64,000 nt of DNA from DASYTH01 sp035762905 (GTDB lineage: Bacteria; Actinomycetota; Actinomycetes; Mycobacteriales; Pseudonocardiaceae). The position numbers were made by a program, and so were the translations under genes. Location of the stretch: NCBI RefSeq assembly GCF_035762905.1, contig NZ_DASUCC010000096.1:1-64000 (forward strand). The letters are read 5' to 3'. This document shows, one piece after another, positions 27,099-35,823 of the stretch. How positions within the stretch are numbered: position 1 is the stretch's first letter; every line of letters begins with the position of its first letter. The notes under the pieces are model-generated. The model searched no databases. It had not been told where the DNA came from and worked only from the letters and a program-made list of their open reading frames with translations.

Positions 27099-27669
27099 GT
27101 CCCGCGCCGCACCGGCGGCGGAGTTCGCCGAGGCCGTCGAGGAACTCAAGCAGCGTCAAGACATCAAGGCCAGACGGTTCCACTTCACACGGCGCGACGG
27201 CACCTTCGGGCCGCTCGTCGGGGCCCCGTTCGACGTGGCGAAGTTCCTGGCCCGGCCGCTGGTCGGCCGGATCGCGCTCGCCGGGCCCGTGATCCGCCCG
27301 TTCTGGTACGTCTGGGAGGAGGAGTGCTTCTGGAAGCTCACCGGTGCATGGTCCATTTTGGACGAGCGACTCCGCGCCGATCCCAACTTCGAGCTGGTGA
27401 TCGACACCTGCGACCTGGACACCGGGGAGACCCGGCAGGTCATCGCGCACGGCAAGGCCTACGTGGTCGACTTCGACGTCGAGCGCGGCCGGCGCATCCT
27501 GAGCCGGTACGCGGGCCCGTACGAGGACGACTGGGATCCGAGGTTCCAGCTGCGCCCCGACCCGTCGGTGTACGGCACCCGGCTCGCCAAGATGGTGCCG
27601 GACGACATGTGGGCCGTCGAGTTGTCGTTCCGGCCGGCCTGGCCGGACCGGCCGATCAACTGGCGTTGA
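27091..27669 (+). CDS. PPOX-like (FMN-binding split-barrel) protein
   Basis: 192 aa from ATG 27091, overlapping the end of the FGE-like gene by eight bases, which implies coupled translation. After a helical N terminus (AEFAEAVEELKQRQDIKARRF) comes a split-barrel pattern: IRPFWYVWEEECFWKLTG, LRADPNFELVIDTCDLDTGETRQVIAHGKAYVVDFD, RRILSRYAGPYEDDW and DDMWAVELSF. This is like pyridoxamine-phosphate-oxidase-type flavin or F420 proteins. Its redox substrate is unknown; operon position suggests it acts with the FGE-like enzyme on the same compound. Confidence 0.6.
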   Translation: MPESRAAPAAEFAEAVEELKQRQDIKARRFHFTRRDGTFGPLVGAPFDVAKFLARPLVGRIALAGPVIRPFWYVWEEECFWKLTGAWSILDERLRADPNFELVIDTCDLDTGETRQVIAHGKAYVVDFDVERGRRILSRYAGPYEDDWDPRFQLRPDPSVYGTRLAKMVPDDMWAVELSFRPAWPDRPINWR

Positions 27670-27682
27670 GGGAGCGCACCGC

Positions 27683-28315
27683 GTGCCGAGCACCTCGACC
27701 ATTCTCCTGTTCCTCGCGGTGACCGCGACGCTGTTCCTCATCCCCGGCCCGTCGGTGCTCTACATCGTGACCAGAAGCGTTGCCCAGGGCCGCGCGGCCG
27801 GTTTGATCTCCGTCCTCGGTATGCACGTGGGCACGATTCCCTACATGCTCGCCACCGCGTTGGGGTTGTCCGCGCTGCTGACCGCCTCGTCGACCGCCTT
27901 CCACATCATCAGGTATCTCGGCGCCGCCTATCTGATCTGGTTGGGTGTCCAGAAGTTGTGGTCCCTGAGAAAGCAGGGTGAGGCGGACAGCGAGCCACCG
28001 ACGGTGTCCCTGGCGCGCATATTCCGTCAGGCGGTGGTGGTCAGCATCCTCAACCCCAAGACGCTGATCTTCTTCGCCGCGCTCCTGCCGCAGTTCATCG
28101 ACCCGTCCCACGGCTCAGTCGCGGTGCAGGTCGCGTTCTTCTGCGCGGGCTTCCTCGTACTCGGCGTGATCAGCGACGGAACCTACGCACTGCTGTCCAG
28201 CACGCTGGCCGGCCGGCTACGCCACACCGCGCGAAGCCGCCGCGTCCTGGACCGTTTCAGCGGCATCGTCTACCTGATGCTCGGCGCGTTCGCAGCCGTC
28301 ATCGCCGAATCCTGA
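27683..28315 (+). CDS. LysE/RhtB-family exporter
   Basis: 210 aa from GTG 27683, with GAGGGAG about eight bases ahead and only 13 bp after the PPOX-like stop. It has about six hydrophobic segments. Family landmarks are FLIPGPSVLYIVTRSVAQGRAAGLISVLGMHVGT near the N terminus and YLGAAYLIWLGVQ and NPKTLIFFAALLPQFID in the middle. LysE-type carriers export amino acids and small amino-acid-derived compounds by proton exchange. Its place at the end of the small-peptide operon suggests it exports the product, which would then be amino-acid sized. Confidence 0.85.
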   Translation: MPSTSTILLFLAVTATLFLIPGPSVLYIVTRSVAQGRAAGLISVLGMHVGTIPYMLATALGLSALLTASSTAFHIIRYLGAAYLIWLGVQKLWSLRKQGEADSEPPTVSLARIFRQAVVVSILNPKTLIFFAALLPQFIDPSHGSVAVQVAFFCAGFLVLGVISDGTYALLSSTLAGRLRHTARSRRVLDRFSGIVYLMLGAFAAVIAES

Positions 28316-28347
28316 CCCCTTCTGATCCGCGCGCTACGAGAGCTTCC

Positions 28348-28818
28348 TCAGTGCTGGTCGGCCGGCGTGGCGGATCGTTCTCGTCGGCGCGCCCGGATCC
28401 CGGCCCAGGTGGCGGCCGGAATCGCCACCACCGCCAGCACCGTCGCCCCGAGCAGCAGAGACGCGACCTTGTGGTTTTCCGGGGCCCGGGCGTCGCGCAG
28501 GTCGTCCTCCGGGTGCAGCGGATCGTAGATGATCGCAACCAGATCGCCGGCCTTGGCCCGCGGACCGGGAGCCTCGTCGCCCTGGCCGATCGTCGAGCGC
28601 ACCTGGCGCCCGTCCGCCGTGCGGAACTCGACATGCACCCGGGAGTTCTTGCCGGTGGTCACCTTCACCACCCGGCCGGAGGCCTGCTGGCCGCGCTCAC
28701 TGAGCGCGTTGTCGTTGCTCCACACCTGCCAGGTGGCCACGACCAGGACCGAGATGACCACTGCGCCGAGCGCCGCGAACAGCACCGGGGATGGCCGCGA
28801 CGAGCCGGAACGCCTCAC
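28348..28818 (-). CDS. DUF3592-like membrane protein
   Basis: 156 aa from GTG 28818, with GGGGGAC ten bases upstream; TTG 28851 is the alternative. Two membrane segments (about residues 12-34, VLFAALGAVVISVLVVATWQV, and about 118-140, SLLLGATVLAVVAIPAATWAG) flank an extracytoplasmic beta-rich part. That part contains GRVVKVTTGKNSRVHVEF and GDLVAIIYDPLHPEDD, the typical DUF3592 arrangement. Function of the family is unknown. It is convergent with the LysE gene. Confidence 0.65.
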   Translation of the reverse strand: MRRSGSSRPSPVLFAALGAVVISVLVVATWQVWSNDNALSERGQQASGRVVKVTTGKNSRVHVEFRTADGRQVRSTIGQGDEAPGPRAKAGDLVAIIYDPLHPEDDLRDARAPENHKVASLLLGATVLAVVAIPAATWAGIRARRRERSATPADQH

Positions 28819-28917
28819 CGAACCGATGTCCCCCGGACCGGCGGCGACCAAACATCGGTGATGATCCGCGCGAGCAACGGCCTGATCGAGCAGGAAGTCG
28901 GCCGCCGCGGCGACGGT

Positions 28918-29310
28918 CTACTCCGGCTTGTGATCATCGACCAGTCTTGTGAGGTGGGCCTGGTAGTTCGGGCAGGTCGCGATGTCCTCGTGGGTGCAGT
29001 TCAGCCCGGCTTCGAGGAGGTCGAGCGCCGAGCGCAGCGCGGCCATCCTGGCCTGCAGGGCGTGGTGGTGGCGGCGCAGTACGTCTTTGCGGGCGGCGGG
29101 GTCGCCCGCGGTGAGGAACGCTCGGATGTCCGGCAGCGGCAGCCCGGCCTGCTTCGCGCGCACGATCGAGGCCACCCGGAACAGGTCGTCGCGGGTGTAG
29201 CGGCGGCGGCCGCCTTCGACGCGGGCAGGGCAGAGCAGGCCCACCGATTCCCAGTGCCGCAGCACGTGTGCCGGCAGACCGAAGTGGTCGGCCACCTGGC
29301 CGATCGTCAT
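28918..29310 (-). CDS. MerR-family transcriptional regulator
   Basis: 130 aa from ATG 29310 (MTIGQVADHFGL, the usual MerR opening); in-frame ATG codons at 29325 and 29346 are possible but lie within the operator. The winged helix-turn-helix covers residues 1-70 (LRHWESVGLLCPAR, GGRRRYTRDDLFRV), then a long coiled helix, then a short tail with two Cys (LNCTHEDIATCPNY) that could bind metal or effector. MerR proteins distort the promoter spacer to activate divergent genes. The divergent methyltransferase gene starts 35 bp away and is the likely target. Confidence 0.85.
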   Translation of the reverse strand: MTIGQVADHFGLPAHVLRHWESVGLLCPARVEGGRRRYTRDDLFRVASIVRAKQAGLPLPDIRAFLTAGDPAARKDVLRRHHHALQARMAALRSALDLLEAGLNCTHEDIATCPNYQAHLTRLVDDHKPE

Positions 29311-29317
29311 CGGGCTT

Positions 29318-29339
29318 GACTTCATGTCGGCATTAAGTC
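29318..29339. promoter_or_regulatory. Imperfect palindrome between MerR gene and methyltransferase gene
   Basis: GACTTCATG (29318-29326), TCGG, CATTAAGTC (29331-29339): the arms match at eight of nine positions. It lies between the two divergent start codons and has the size of a MerR dyad. A TTGACT just left of it (29316-29321) may be part of the -35 box. Confidence 0.5.
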
Positions 29340-29344
29340 TGAGC

Positions 29345-30049
29345 ATGGCGGGTATGTCCAGTTTGCTTGCTGTCCTCGATGCCGTCGACGCGCAGCCCTT
29401 TGCCGTCGGGTTGCGCCTACGTTCCTATGAGTTGCTCGGCGAGCTCACCGGCCGAACCGTGGTCGACGCCGGCTGCGGCGGTGGTCGCGCGGTCGGCGAG
29501 CTGGCTGAACGCGGCGCCCGCGCGGTCGGTGTCGACCTCGACCCCGAGATGATCGCCGTGGCCCGGCAGCGCTGGCCGGCCGGGGAGTTCCAGGTCGGCG
29601 ACGCCTGCGAGCTGCCGCTGCACAGCGGGTCGGTTTCCGGCTACCGCGCGGACAAGGTGTTGCACGCGCTGGCGGATCCGGCCCGAGCCGTGGCCGAGGC
29701 CCGCCGGGTGCTCGCGCCGGGTGGCCGGGCCGTGCTGCTCGGCCAGGACTGGGACACGATCGTCATCGACTCCGACGACCCGCGGACCACCCGCGGGCTG
29801 GTCCAGGCGAAGGCGGACTCGCTACCGTCGCCGCACGCCGGCCGCAAGTACCGCAACCTACTGCTCGACGCGGGGTTCACCGACCCGGTCGTCGAGGTGC
29901 ACACCGGCGTGTTCACCGACGACACCGCGCTCGCCGTGCTGCACCGGATCACCGATGAGCAGAGTTGGCTGGCCGAGCAGGCCGAGCGTGCCCGCACGAA
30001 CCGGATCTTCGTCGCGGTGCCGATGTTCCTCGTCGCCGCGCGGAGATAG
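29345..30049 (+). CDS. Class I SAM-dependent methyltransferase
   Basis: 234 aa from ATG 29345 (a second ATG at 29354 is possible). SAM-binding motif I is VVDAGCGGGRAVGEL, followed by GVDLDPEMIAVARQRWP (acidic loop) and FQVGDACELPLHSGSV (motif post-I). The rest is the usual small-molecule methyltransferase fold with EARRVLAPGGRAVLLGQDW. There is almost no leader between the MerR palindrome and the ATG, so the mRNA may be leaderless. Substrate unknown. It is directly followed by an RHS fragment that has no start of its own. Confidence 0.8.
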   Translation: MAGMSSLLAVLDAVDAQPFAVGLRLRSYELLGELTGRTVVDAGCGGGRAVGELAERGARAVGVDLDPEMIAVARQRWPAGEFQVGDACELPLHSGSVSGYRADKVLHALADPARAVAEARRVLAPGGRAVLLGQDWDTIVIDSDDPRTTRGLVQAKADSLPSPHAGRKYRNLLLDAGFTDPVVEVHTGVFTDDTALAVLHRITDEQSWLAEQAERARTNRIFVAVPMFLVAARR

Positions 30050-30052
30050 CCG

Positions 30053-31173
30053 CAGGCTCGGGTCGCGCGCCTACGACCCGGCCGACCGGCTCGCCACCAT
30101 CGCCGACGCGATGGGCCGGACCACCGCGTTCCGCTACTTCGACGGCGGCCTGCTCGCCGGCACGACCCAGGTCGGGTTCCGAAACCCGAACGGCACGACC
30201 CGGGACATCCCGCTCGCCACGTACGGATACGACGGGCAGGGCAACGTCACCCGGGTCGAGGAGGCCGGTGTGGTGACCGAGCGGACCTGGGACGCGGCCG
30301 GCAACCTGTCCCGGGTGGTCTCCGACCCCGCCGGGACCGCCCGGACCACCACGTACACCTATGACACGCTGGACAACCCGGTCACCGTGCGGCGCACCGA
30401 CGGCAGCGGCACGACCACCGAGACGACCGACATCGGCTATGACCCGATGGCCGGATGACCCGGCACACGGTGCGTAACGGCACACCGGCTACGACAAGCT
30501 GGGCCGGGTCTCGTCGGTGACCGACGCCGCCGGGGCAACCACAACGTTCGGCTACGACGTGCTGGGCAACCTCACCCGGCGCACCGATCCGGCCGTCGGC
30601 TCGGATCCGGCCGGCGTGTCGACGTTCCGCTACGACGCGGTGGGCGAGCTGCTGGCCGCGACCGGAGCGACTGGGGCAGCGACGACGGCGACCTATGACG
30701 ATCTCGGCCGGCAGGTCACCTCGACCATCGTCGAGCGGTACCCGACGCCGGGCCGCACCCTGACCACCACGACGGCCTACAACGACTCCGGCACGGTCAG
30801 CTCGGTCCGGACCCCGGACGGGGCCGAGACCAGGTTCACCTACAACGGGGTGGGCGAGCGAGTGTCCACAACGGACCCATTGGGGAAGAAGTCGACCGTC
30901 GGCTACGATCTCGCCGGCCGGACCACCCGGCTGACCGACCCGCTCGGTCTGGGCACCAGGATCGAGTACGACCTGGCCGGCCGGGCCGTCACGATGTCCT
31001 CTATGGACACCAATGGTCAGGTGTTGCGCACCAGCAGGACCGGATACGACCCGGCCGGCAACGTGGTATCCCGCACCAACCCGCTCGGAGTAACCGTGAC
31101 AAGGCAGGTCGACGCGCTCGGCCGAATGGTCCGGGAGACCGAGGTGATCCCAATGATTGGCCGGTCGTCTTGA
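30053..31173 (+). pseudogene. RHS/YD-repeat protein fragment
   Basis: YD repeats (TFGYDVLGNLTRRTDP, TYDDLGRQVTS, VGYDLAGRTTRLTDPLG, YDPAGNVVSRTNPLG) run through the stretch, but in two frames. The first part ends at a TGA near 30458, and stops separate it from the second part (from about 30481 to 31173). Neither part has a start region, signal peptide or core-end motif. RHS proteins deliver C-terminal toxins or stick to neighbours; this is a 5'-truncated and frameshifted leftover of one, fused by a break just behind the methyltransferase gene. Confidence 0.8.
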
Positions 31174-31352
31174 CGGACACCTCGCTCGAGCGTTGGGAGC
31201 AGTACGACGTGGGTGCGGTGGAGTTCCTGATCGCGCTGGTGAAGGGTGAGTTGCCCAGCGAGATCATTCCCTCGGTGGTGGGGCAACCCGGGTACCGGAC
31301 CCTTCAGGATCTGGCGGGTGCTCCGGGCAACCAGGCGGCGGCCGGTGGGTAG
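31170..31352 (+). CDS. Small hypothetical protein at the end of the RHS remnant
   Basis: 60 aa from TTG 31170 (TTGA overlap with the RHS frame end): TDTSLERWEQYDVGAVEFL, ALVKGELPSEIIPSVVGQ. It ends eight bases inside the start of the SUKH-like frame. The third-position bias is coding-like, but there is no clear ribosome site. It may be part of a toxin or immunity cassette that used to follow the RHS gene. Not recognised. Confidence 0.3.
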   Translation: MTDTSLERWEQYDVGAVEFLIALVKGELPSEIIPSVVGQPGYRTLQDLAGAPGNQAAAGG

Positions 31353-31656
31353 CGTTGGGGAGTTGGCCCGGATCGTGGGGTGGTCGGGGCGGTCCTGTGT
31401 GGAGCCTGCGTGGGACGTGGTGGAGCGGGATCTTGGGCTGGGGCTTCCGGCGGAGTACAAGGAGCTGCTGGCCGTGTTCCCGCCGGGGACGTTTCTGCTT
31501 CCGGACTGGAAGGACATCATCGTCCAGCCACCACACCATGTGGACGGTGTGCCGGACCACCTTCATCAGTTCGGGGTGGAGATGGGTGAGCTGTCCGAGT
31601 GGCGGACCGAGCATCCGCAGGACGTGCCGCACGCGTTGTATCCGGAGCCCGGGGGG
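31345..31656 (+). pseudogene. SUKH (SMI1/KNR4) immunity protein, 3'-truncated
   Basis: From GTG 31345 the text reads as the N-terminal two thirds of a SUKH protein: WDVVERDLGLGLPAEYKELLAVFPPGTFLLPDW, then HHVDGVPDHLHQFGVEMGELSEW. There is no stop; at about 31655 the frame runs into the antisense strand of the ABC permease gene. SUKH proteins neutralise polymorphic toxins, which fits its place after an RHS fragment. The cut-off marks a rearrangement point. Confidence 0.6.
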
Positions 31657-32787
31657 TCAGTCTGCGTTGGTCCAGGCGTTGGCGAGGCTGACTTTGCCGC
31701 GGGTTTGGAGGAGCGCGCCGGAGTAGAGGCGGCTGGCCAGGAGGATGGCCAGGACGGCCGAGGCGGCCAGCAGGGTGAGTGCGGTGAGGGCTTGCCAGGT
31801 CTGGGCGTTGCCGGTGAACAGTTGGACCGGCATCGCGATGGGGGAGGAGAACGGCAGGTACGACAGGACGGTCATCACGTTCGCGTTGTCGTTGAAGAAC
31901 ATCACGGCGAAGTAGGGGCCCATCACCAGCAGCATGAGCGGGCCGATGGCGGAGCCGAGATCCTCCTGGCGGCTGACCATGGCGCCGGTGACCGCCCACA
32001 TCGCGGCGAGCAGGACGAAGCCCAGGATGAGGAATGGTATGAACCAGCCGAGCGCGGGGGCGATGGCGGCCAGCAAGTCCGACTGTCCACCTAGGCGCAG
32101 CGCGATCGGCGCGGCCACGGCAAGGATGACCACTTGACCAAGGGTGAGCAGGGTGTGGCCGACGATCTTGCCGCTGAGCAGGGCTCGCACCGGGACCGTC
32201 GAGACCAGGATCTCCACGATCCGGGTCTGCTTCTCGGTGACCGTGCTCTGCGCGATCGTCATGCCGCCCATGCCGAACATCAGGAACACCAGCGCGAAGA
32301 CCATGATCACGAGCTGGCGTTGGTCGGAGGGGGTCTCGGACGGGTCAAGTAGATCGACCGGTGGCGTGGTGGCCAGCGCGACGACGACGTCCTCGGGTGG
32401 GTCGGTCAACGCCACCACGCGCACGCCGGTGACCGACTGGCCGGTGGTGTCCGGCACCACGGCCGCGTCCACCTCCTCGGAGCGGACCAGTTCCTCGGCG
32501 GCGGCGACGTCGGCGACCTGCCGCACCTCAAGGTCCGTCCCGGTCAGCACCCGGGCCGCCGCCGGGCCGACGGCGGCCACGCTCGGCGGCCCGCCGCCGA
32601 TCACCCCGGGCAGGATGATCAGGGCGAACAACCCGGCCAGGATCACGGCAAGGCCGATCCAGAACGACTTGAGCCGGAGGATGGTCAGGACCTCGCGCTC
32701 GGCGACCAGCCGGGTCGAGGACACGAACGAGGTTCCGGTGACCGGTGGGATCTCCGTGGGCTGGACCGGTGGTGTCGTGACGGTCAT
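31657..32787 (-). CDS. ABC-2 type permease (NatB-like)
   Basis: 376 aa from ATG 32787, sharing one base with the stop of the ATPase gene (TGATG). One membrane segment near residues 42-62 (SFWIGLAVILAGLFALIILPG) is followed by a large external domain (about 65-155), then five more segments (LVIMVFALVFLMFGMGG, TLLTLGQVVILAVAAPIAL, WFIPFLILGFVLLAAMWAV, MLLVMGPYFAVMFF, LTALTLLAASAVLAILLA). This is the shape of NatB/YhaP-type exporters of sodium or drugs. It pairs with the ATPase upstream; the complex sits in the cytoplasmic membrane. Confidence 0.85.
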   Translation of the reverse strand: MTVTTPPVQPTEIPPVTGTSFVSSTRLVAEREVLTILRLKSFWIGLAVILAGLFALIILPGVIGGGPPSVAAVGPAAARVLTGTDLEVRQVADVAAAEELVRSEEVDAAVVPDTTGQSVTGVRVVALTDPPEDVVVALATTPPVDLLDPSETPSDQRQLVIMVFALVFLMFGMGGMTIAQSTVTEKQTRIVEILVSTVPVRALLSGKIVGHTLLTLGQVVILAVAAPIALRLGGQSDLLAAIAPALGWFIPFLILGFVLLAAMWAVTGAMVSRQEDLGSAIGPLMLLVMGPYFAVMFFNDNANVMTVLSYLPFSSPIAMPVQLFTGNAQTWQALTALTLLAASAVLAILLASRLYSGALLQTRGKVSLANAWTNAD

Positions 32788-33671
32788 CAGATCGCCTCCT
32801 TGAAGATCTCGGTCAGGGACGGGACGACCGGGGTGAAGCTGCGCACCGCGCCCCGTTCGATGGCGGCCTGCAACACCAGTTGGTCCGTTCTCCCGTTGCC
32901 GGTGGGCTCGAACACCGCCCGTGGACCGTCCAGGTCGACGATCCGGACCTCGGGAAGATCACGCAGCCAGCCGGCGTCGGCGTCGACGATCAGTTCGAAT
33001 CGCTTGCCCCCGTACTTCGCCCGCAGTTCCTCGCGCCCGCCGCTGGCCTTGACCACACCGCCGGAGATGATCACCACGTCGTCGCAGAGCCGTTCGACCA
33101 GACCGAGTTGGTGGCTGGAGAACAGCACCGGAACACCGCCGGCGGCCCGCGCACGCAGCACGCCGAGCACGGTTTCGATGGCAATCGGGTCCAGCCCGGA
33201 GAACGGCTCATCGAGGATCAGCATCGCCGGGTCGTGCACCAGCGCGGCGGCGATCTGCGCGCGCTGCTGGTTGCCGAGCGACAACTCCTCGAGCTTGTCG
33301 TCGGCCCGCTCGGAAAGGTCCAACTGCTCGAGCAGCCGCCGGGTGTTGTCCCGCGCCGTGGCGTGGTCCAGCCCGTGCAGCCGGCCCAGCCAGGTGATCT
33401 GCTCGGCCACCTTCGCCTTCGGGTACAGGCCGCGCTCCTCGGGCATGTACCCGAACCGCTGCCGCAGCGCCTGGCTGACCGGCGCGCCGTGCCAGGTCAC
33501 CGTGCCGCCGTGCGCGGCGAGAACGCCGAGGATGATCCGCATCGTGGTCGTCTTGCCCGATCCGTTGGCGCCGATGAACCCGGTCATCCGGCCGGGCCGC
33601 ACTTCGAACGACACCCGGTCAAGGGCCTTGTGGTCGCCGAAGTTCCGGCTCAGCTCCGTCACGGTCAACAT
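32787..33671 (-). CDS. ABC transporter ATP-binding protein (NatA-like)
   Basis: 294 aa from ATG 33671 (GTG 33677 also possible). Walker A is GANGSGKTTT, Q-loop FGYMPEERGLYP, signature ELSLGNQQRAQIAAAL, Walker B MLILDEPFSGLDP and H-loop SSHQLG. The MPEERGLYPK block is typical of the NatA/YhaQ subfamily. The C-terminal part (about 215-294) is the subfamily's accessory domain. It couples ATP hydrolysis to the permease encoded next. The two-component system at 33744-35737 lies upstream on the same strand and may control it. Confidence 0.9.
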   Translation of the reverse strand: MLTVTELSRNFGDHKALDRVSFEVRPGRMTGFIGANGSGKTTTMRIILGVLAAHGGTVTWHGAPVSQALRQRFGYMPEERGLYPKAKVAEQITWLGRLHGLDHATARDNTRRLLEQLDLSERADDKLEELSLGNQQRAQIAAALVHDPAMLILDEPFSGLDPIAIETVLGVLRARAAGGVPVLFSSHQLGLVERLCDDVVIISGGVVKASGGREELRAKYGGKRFELIVDADAGWLRDLPEVRIVDLDGPRAVFEPTGNGRTDQLVLQAAIERGAVRSFTPVVPSLTEIFKEAI

Positions 33672-33743
33672 GCCCACGACAGTAGGCGGCGGGCGCGCGG
33701 CCGTCGTCCGGCCAGCGATCGATTCGCGGGTCCGCCGCGCGAT

Positions 33744-34418
33744 CTACCCGGTGCGGCCCGGCGCGATGATCCCGCGTTCGTAGGCGTACACGACGGCGTG
33801 CGTGCGATCGCGCAGACCCAGCTTGGTCAGGATCCGGGACACGTGGGTCTTCACCGTCGCCTCGCCGAGGACCAGTTCCTTGGCGATCTCGGCGTTGCTG
33901 GCGCCGCGGGCCAGCAGCACCAGCACCTCGAACTCGCGGTCGGTCAGCTCGGCCGGGCGACGTCCCGGCACGGCCCCGGCCGGATGGGAGCCGGCCACCG
34001 CGGAGAACCGGGCGATGACCCGGCGGGTGACTTCCGGGGACAGCAGCGCGTCCCCGCGTGCGACGACCCGGACGGACTCCACGAGGTCTTCCGGCGAGGC
34101 GTTTTTCAGCAGGAACCCGCTCGCGCCGGCGCGCAGCGCCTCGAACAGGTAGTCCTCGCGGTCGAACGTCGTGAGGATCACGACCCTGACCGGGCCGCCG
34201 GAACCGAGGATGCGGCGGGTGGCCTCCAGCCCGTCGATGCCGGGCATCTGGACGTCCATCAACACCACGTCCGGGGCGAGGCGGCTGACCAGGTCCACCG
34301 CCGCGAGGCCGTCGCCGGCCTCCCCGACGACTTCGATGCCGTCCTCCGCCCCGAGGATCACGCGGAAGCCGGCCCGGACCAGATCCTGGTCGTCGGCAAG
34401 CACCACCCGCAGCGTCAC
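33744..34418 (-). CDS. NarL-family two-component response regulator
   Basis: 224 aa from GTG 34418, sharing four bases (GTGA) with the kinase stop. Receiver domain: acidic pair in VVLADDQDL, phospho-acceptor Asp in VVLMDVQMPGIDG, Thr in ILTTFD and Lys in FLLKNASPEDL. The LuxR-type helix-turn-helix (about 155-220) reads LTDREFEVLVLLARGASNAEIAKEL and GEATVKTHVSRILTKLGLRDR. All phosphorylation residues are present, so this is a normal kinase-driven regulator. The nearby NatAB-type exporter is a likely target. Confidence 0.92.
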   Translation of the reverse strand: MTLRVVLADDQDLVRAGFRVILGAEDGIEVVGEAGDGLAAVDLVSRLAPDVVLMDVQMPGIDGLEATRRILGSGGPVRVVILTTFDREDYLFEALRAGASGFLLKNASPEDLVESVRVVARGDALLSPEVTRRVIARFSAVAGSHPAGAVPGRRPAELTDREFEVLVLLARGASNAEIAKELVLGEATVKTHVSRILTKLGLRDRTHAVVYAYERGIIAPGRTG

Positions 34419-35737
34419 GTGCCTGCACCGTCCTCGGTGGAGCTTCGCGCGGCGGTCGGCAGGCTGGCGCGGACCCGGAAGCCGTTGTCCCGCCGCGGAC
34501 CGGCCTCGAGCACGCCACCGTGGACCGCGACCCGTTCCCGCATCCCCAGCAGCCCCAGCCCGCTGCCGTTGGGGCGGCGGGCCGCCGCGCCCCGGCCGTC
34601 GTCGGTGACCTCGACTTCGAGCGCGTTTTCCAAGTACCGCAAGCGAACGTCGGCCCGGCGTGCGTCGGAGTGCTTGACGATGTTGGTCAGCGCCTCTTGC
34701 ACGACCCGGTAGGCCGACAGCGCGACACCCTGCGGCAGCGGCCGCGGGTCGCCGTAGACGCCGTGATCCACCTCGAGACCGGCCGATCGGGCGGCGGTCA
34801 CCAGTTCGGTCAGCTGGTCGAGCCCCGGCGAGGACAGGTGCGCCTCGGCCGGCACGTCCGCGTCCTCGGCGCGCAGCACGCCGAGCAGGTCGCGCAGTTC
34901 GCCGATCGCCGAGCGGGCGGTCTGTTCGACGGTGCGCAGCGCGTCGCGGGCGAGCTCGGGGTCGGTGTCGAGCACCCGCCGGGCGGCGGCCGCCTGAATG
35001 CCCATCACCGACACGTGATGGGCGACCACGTCGTGCAGATCCCGTGCGATGCGCACCCGTTCGGCGACCACCGCGCCCCGCAGGTTCTGCTCCTGCGATT
35101 CCCGCAACTGCTCGGCGCGGCGTTCCAGCTCGGCCTGCCGGCGCGCCGAAAGCCAGGCCATGTTGCCGAAGAAGTACGCACTGAGCAGGAACACCAGGTT
35201 GATCACGATGGGATACAGCACGAAGGCCAGGACCGGATCCAGTGGCCCGGCCGCGTCCGCGAACGGCGGGGTCGGCTCGGCCATGGCGCGCACGACCGCG
35301 ATCCCGAGCCAACCGAGCATCACCGCGATCACGGCGATCCGCGCCCACCTGGCGACGACCCGGTTGCCGATCCAGCCGCCGGCCGTATAGATCGCAAGGA
35401 AGAGAACGACCGCCTGCACGGTGTTGTCGCCAACGTGGCGCACCTGCGCACCGATGAACAGCGCGCTGATCACGATCAGCACGGCGAGTGGATACCGGCG
35501 CCGCACGACCAGCGGAGCGGTCAACGCCACCACCCACGCGAGCTGCTCGGCCAGTGCCGGAGCATCGTCCCAGGCGAACGCGCCAAGGCTGTTGACGAGC
35601 ACGGTCATCACCATCGCGCCGGCCATCGTCGCGAGCGCGATCCAGACGTCGACACGCCGCTGCGCCCGCGTTGGCAACGGTCGCCGCCACCGGCTCCACA
35701 CCGCCTCCCGGTCGCCGGTCGAGCCTGCGCTACCCAT
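34415..35737 (-). CDS. Two-component sensor histidine kinase (HisKA_3 type)
   Basis: 440 aa from ATG 35737. Four to five membrane segments in the first 180 residues (VWIALATMAGAMVMTVLVNSL, PLAVLIVISALFIGAQV, WARIAVIAVMLGWLGIAVV, VLYPIVINLVFLLSAYFFG) make up the sensor part. The phosphorylated His lies in ERVRIARDLHDVVAHHVSVM. The ATPase domain has VQEALTNIVKHSDA (N box), DDGRG and GSGLGLLGMRERV. It partners the response regulator with which it overlaps by four bases. The signal is unknown; membrane stress or a drug is usual for this class beside an ABC exporter. Confidence 0.92.
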   Translation of the reverse strand: MGSAGSTGDREAVWSRWRRPLPTRAQRRVDVWIALATMAGAMVMTVLVNSLGAFAWDDAPALAEQLAWVVALTAPLVVRRRYPLAVLIVISALFIGAQVRHVGDNTVQAVVLFLAIYTAGGWIGNRVVARWARIAVIAVMLGWLGIAVVRAMAEPTPPFADAAGPLDPVLAFVLYPIVINLVFLLSAYFFGNMAWLSARRQAELERRAEQLRESQEQNLRGAVVAERVRIARDLHDVVAHHVSVMGIQAAAARRVLDTDPELARDALRTVEQTARSAIGELRDLLGVLRAEDADVPAEAHLSSPGLDQLTELVTAARSAGLEVDHGVYGDPRPLPQGVALSAYRVVQEALTNIVKHSDARRADVRLRYLENALEVEVTDDGRGAAARRPNGSGLGLLGMRERVAVHGGVLEAGPRRDNGFRVRASLPTAARSSTEDGAGT

Positions 35738-35823
35738 GTGCGTCAAGGTAGCGCACCGCGTGCTCCGGCAACGGTGCGCGCGGCTGCCGGGCACGCCGGA
35801 TGCCCGAGCCAGCCGGCAGCTCT

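Noticed and set aside
29721..30458. One continuous 245-codon frame spanning methyltransferase end and RHS fragment
   Set aside because: Its first half is out of frame with the methyltransferase; only the part after about 30053 shows YD repeats.
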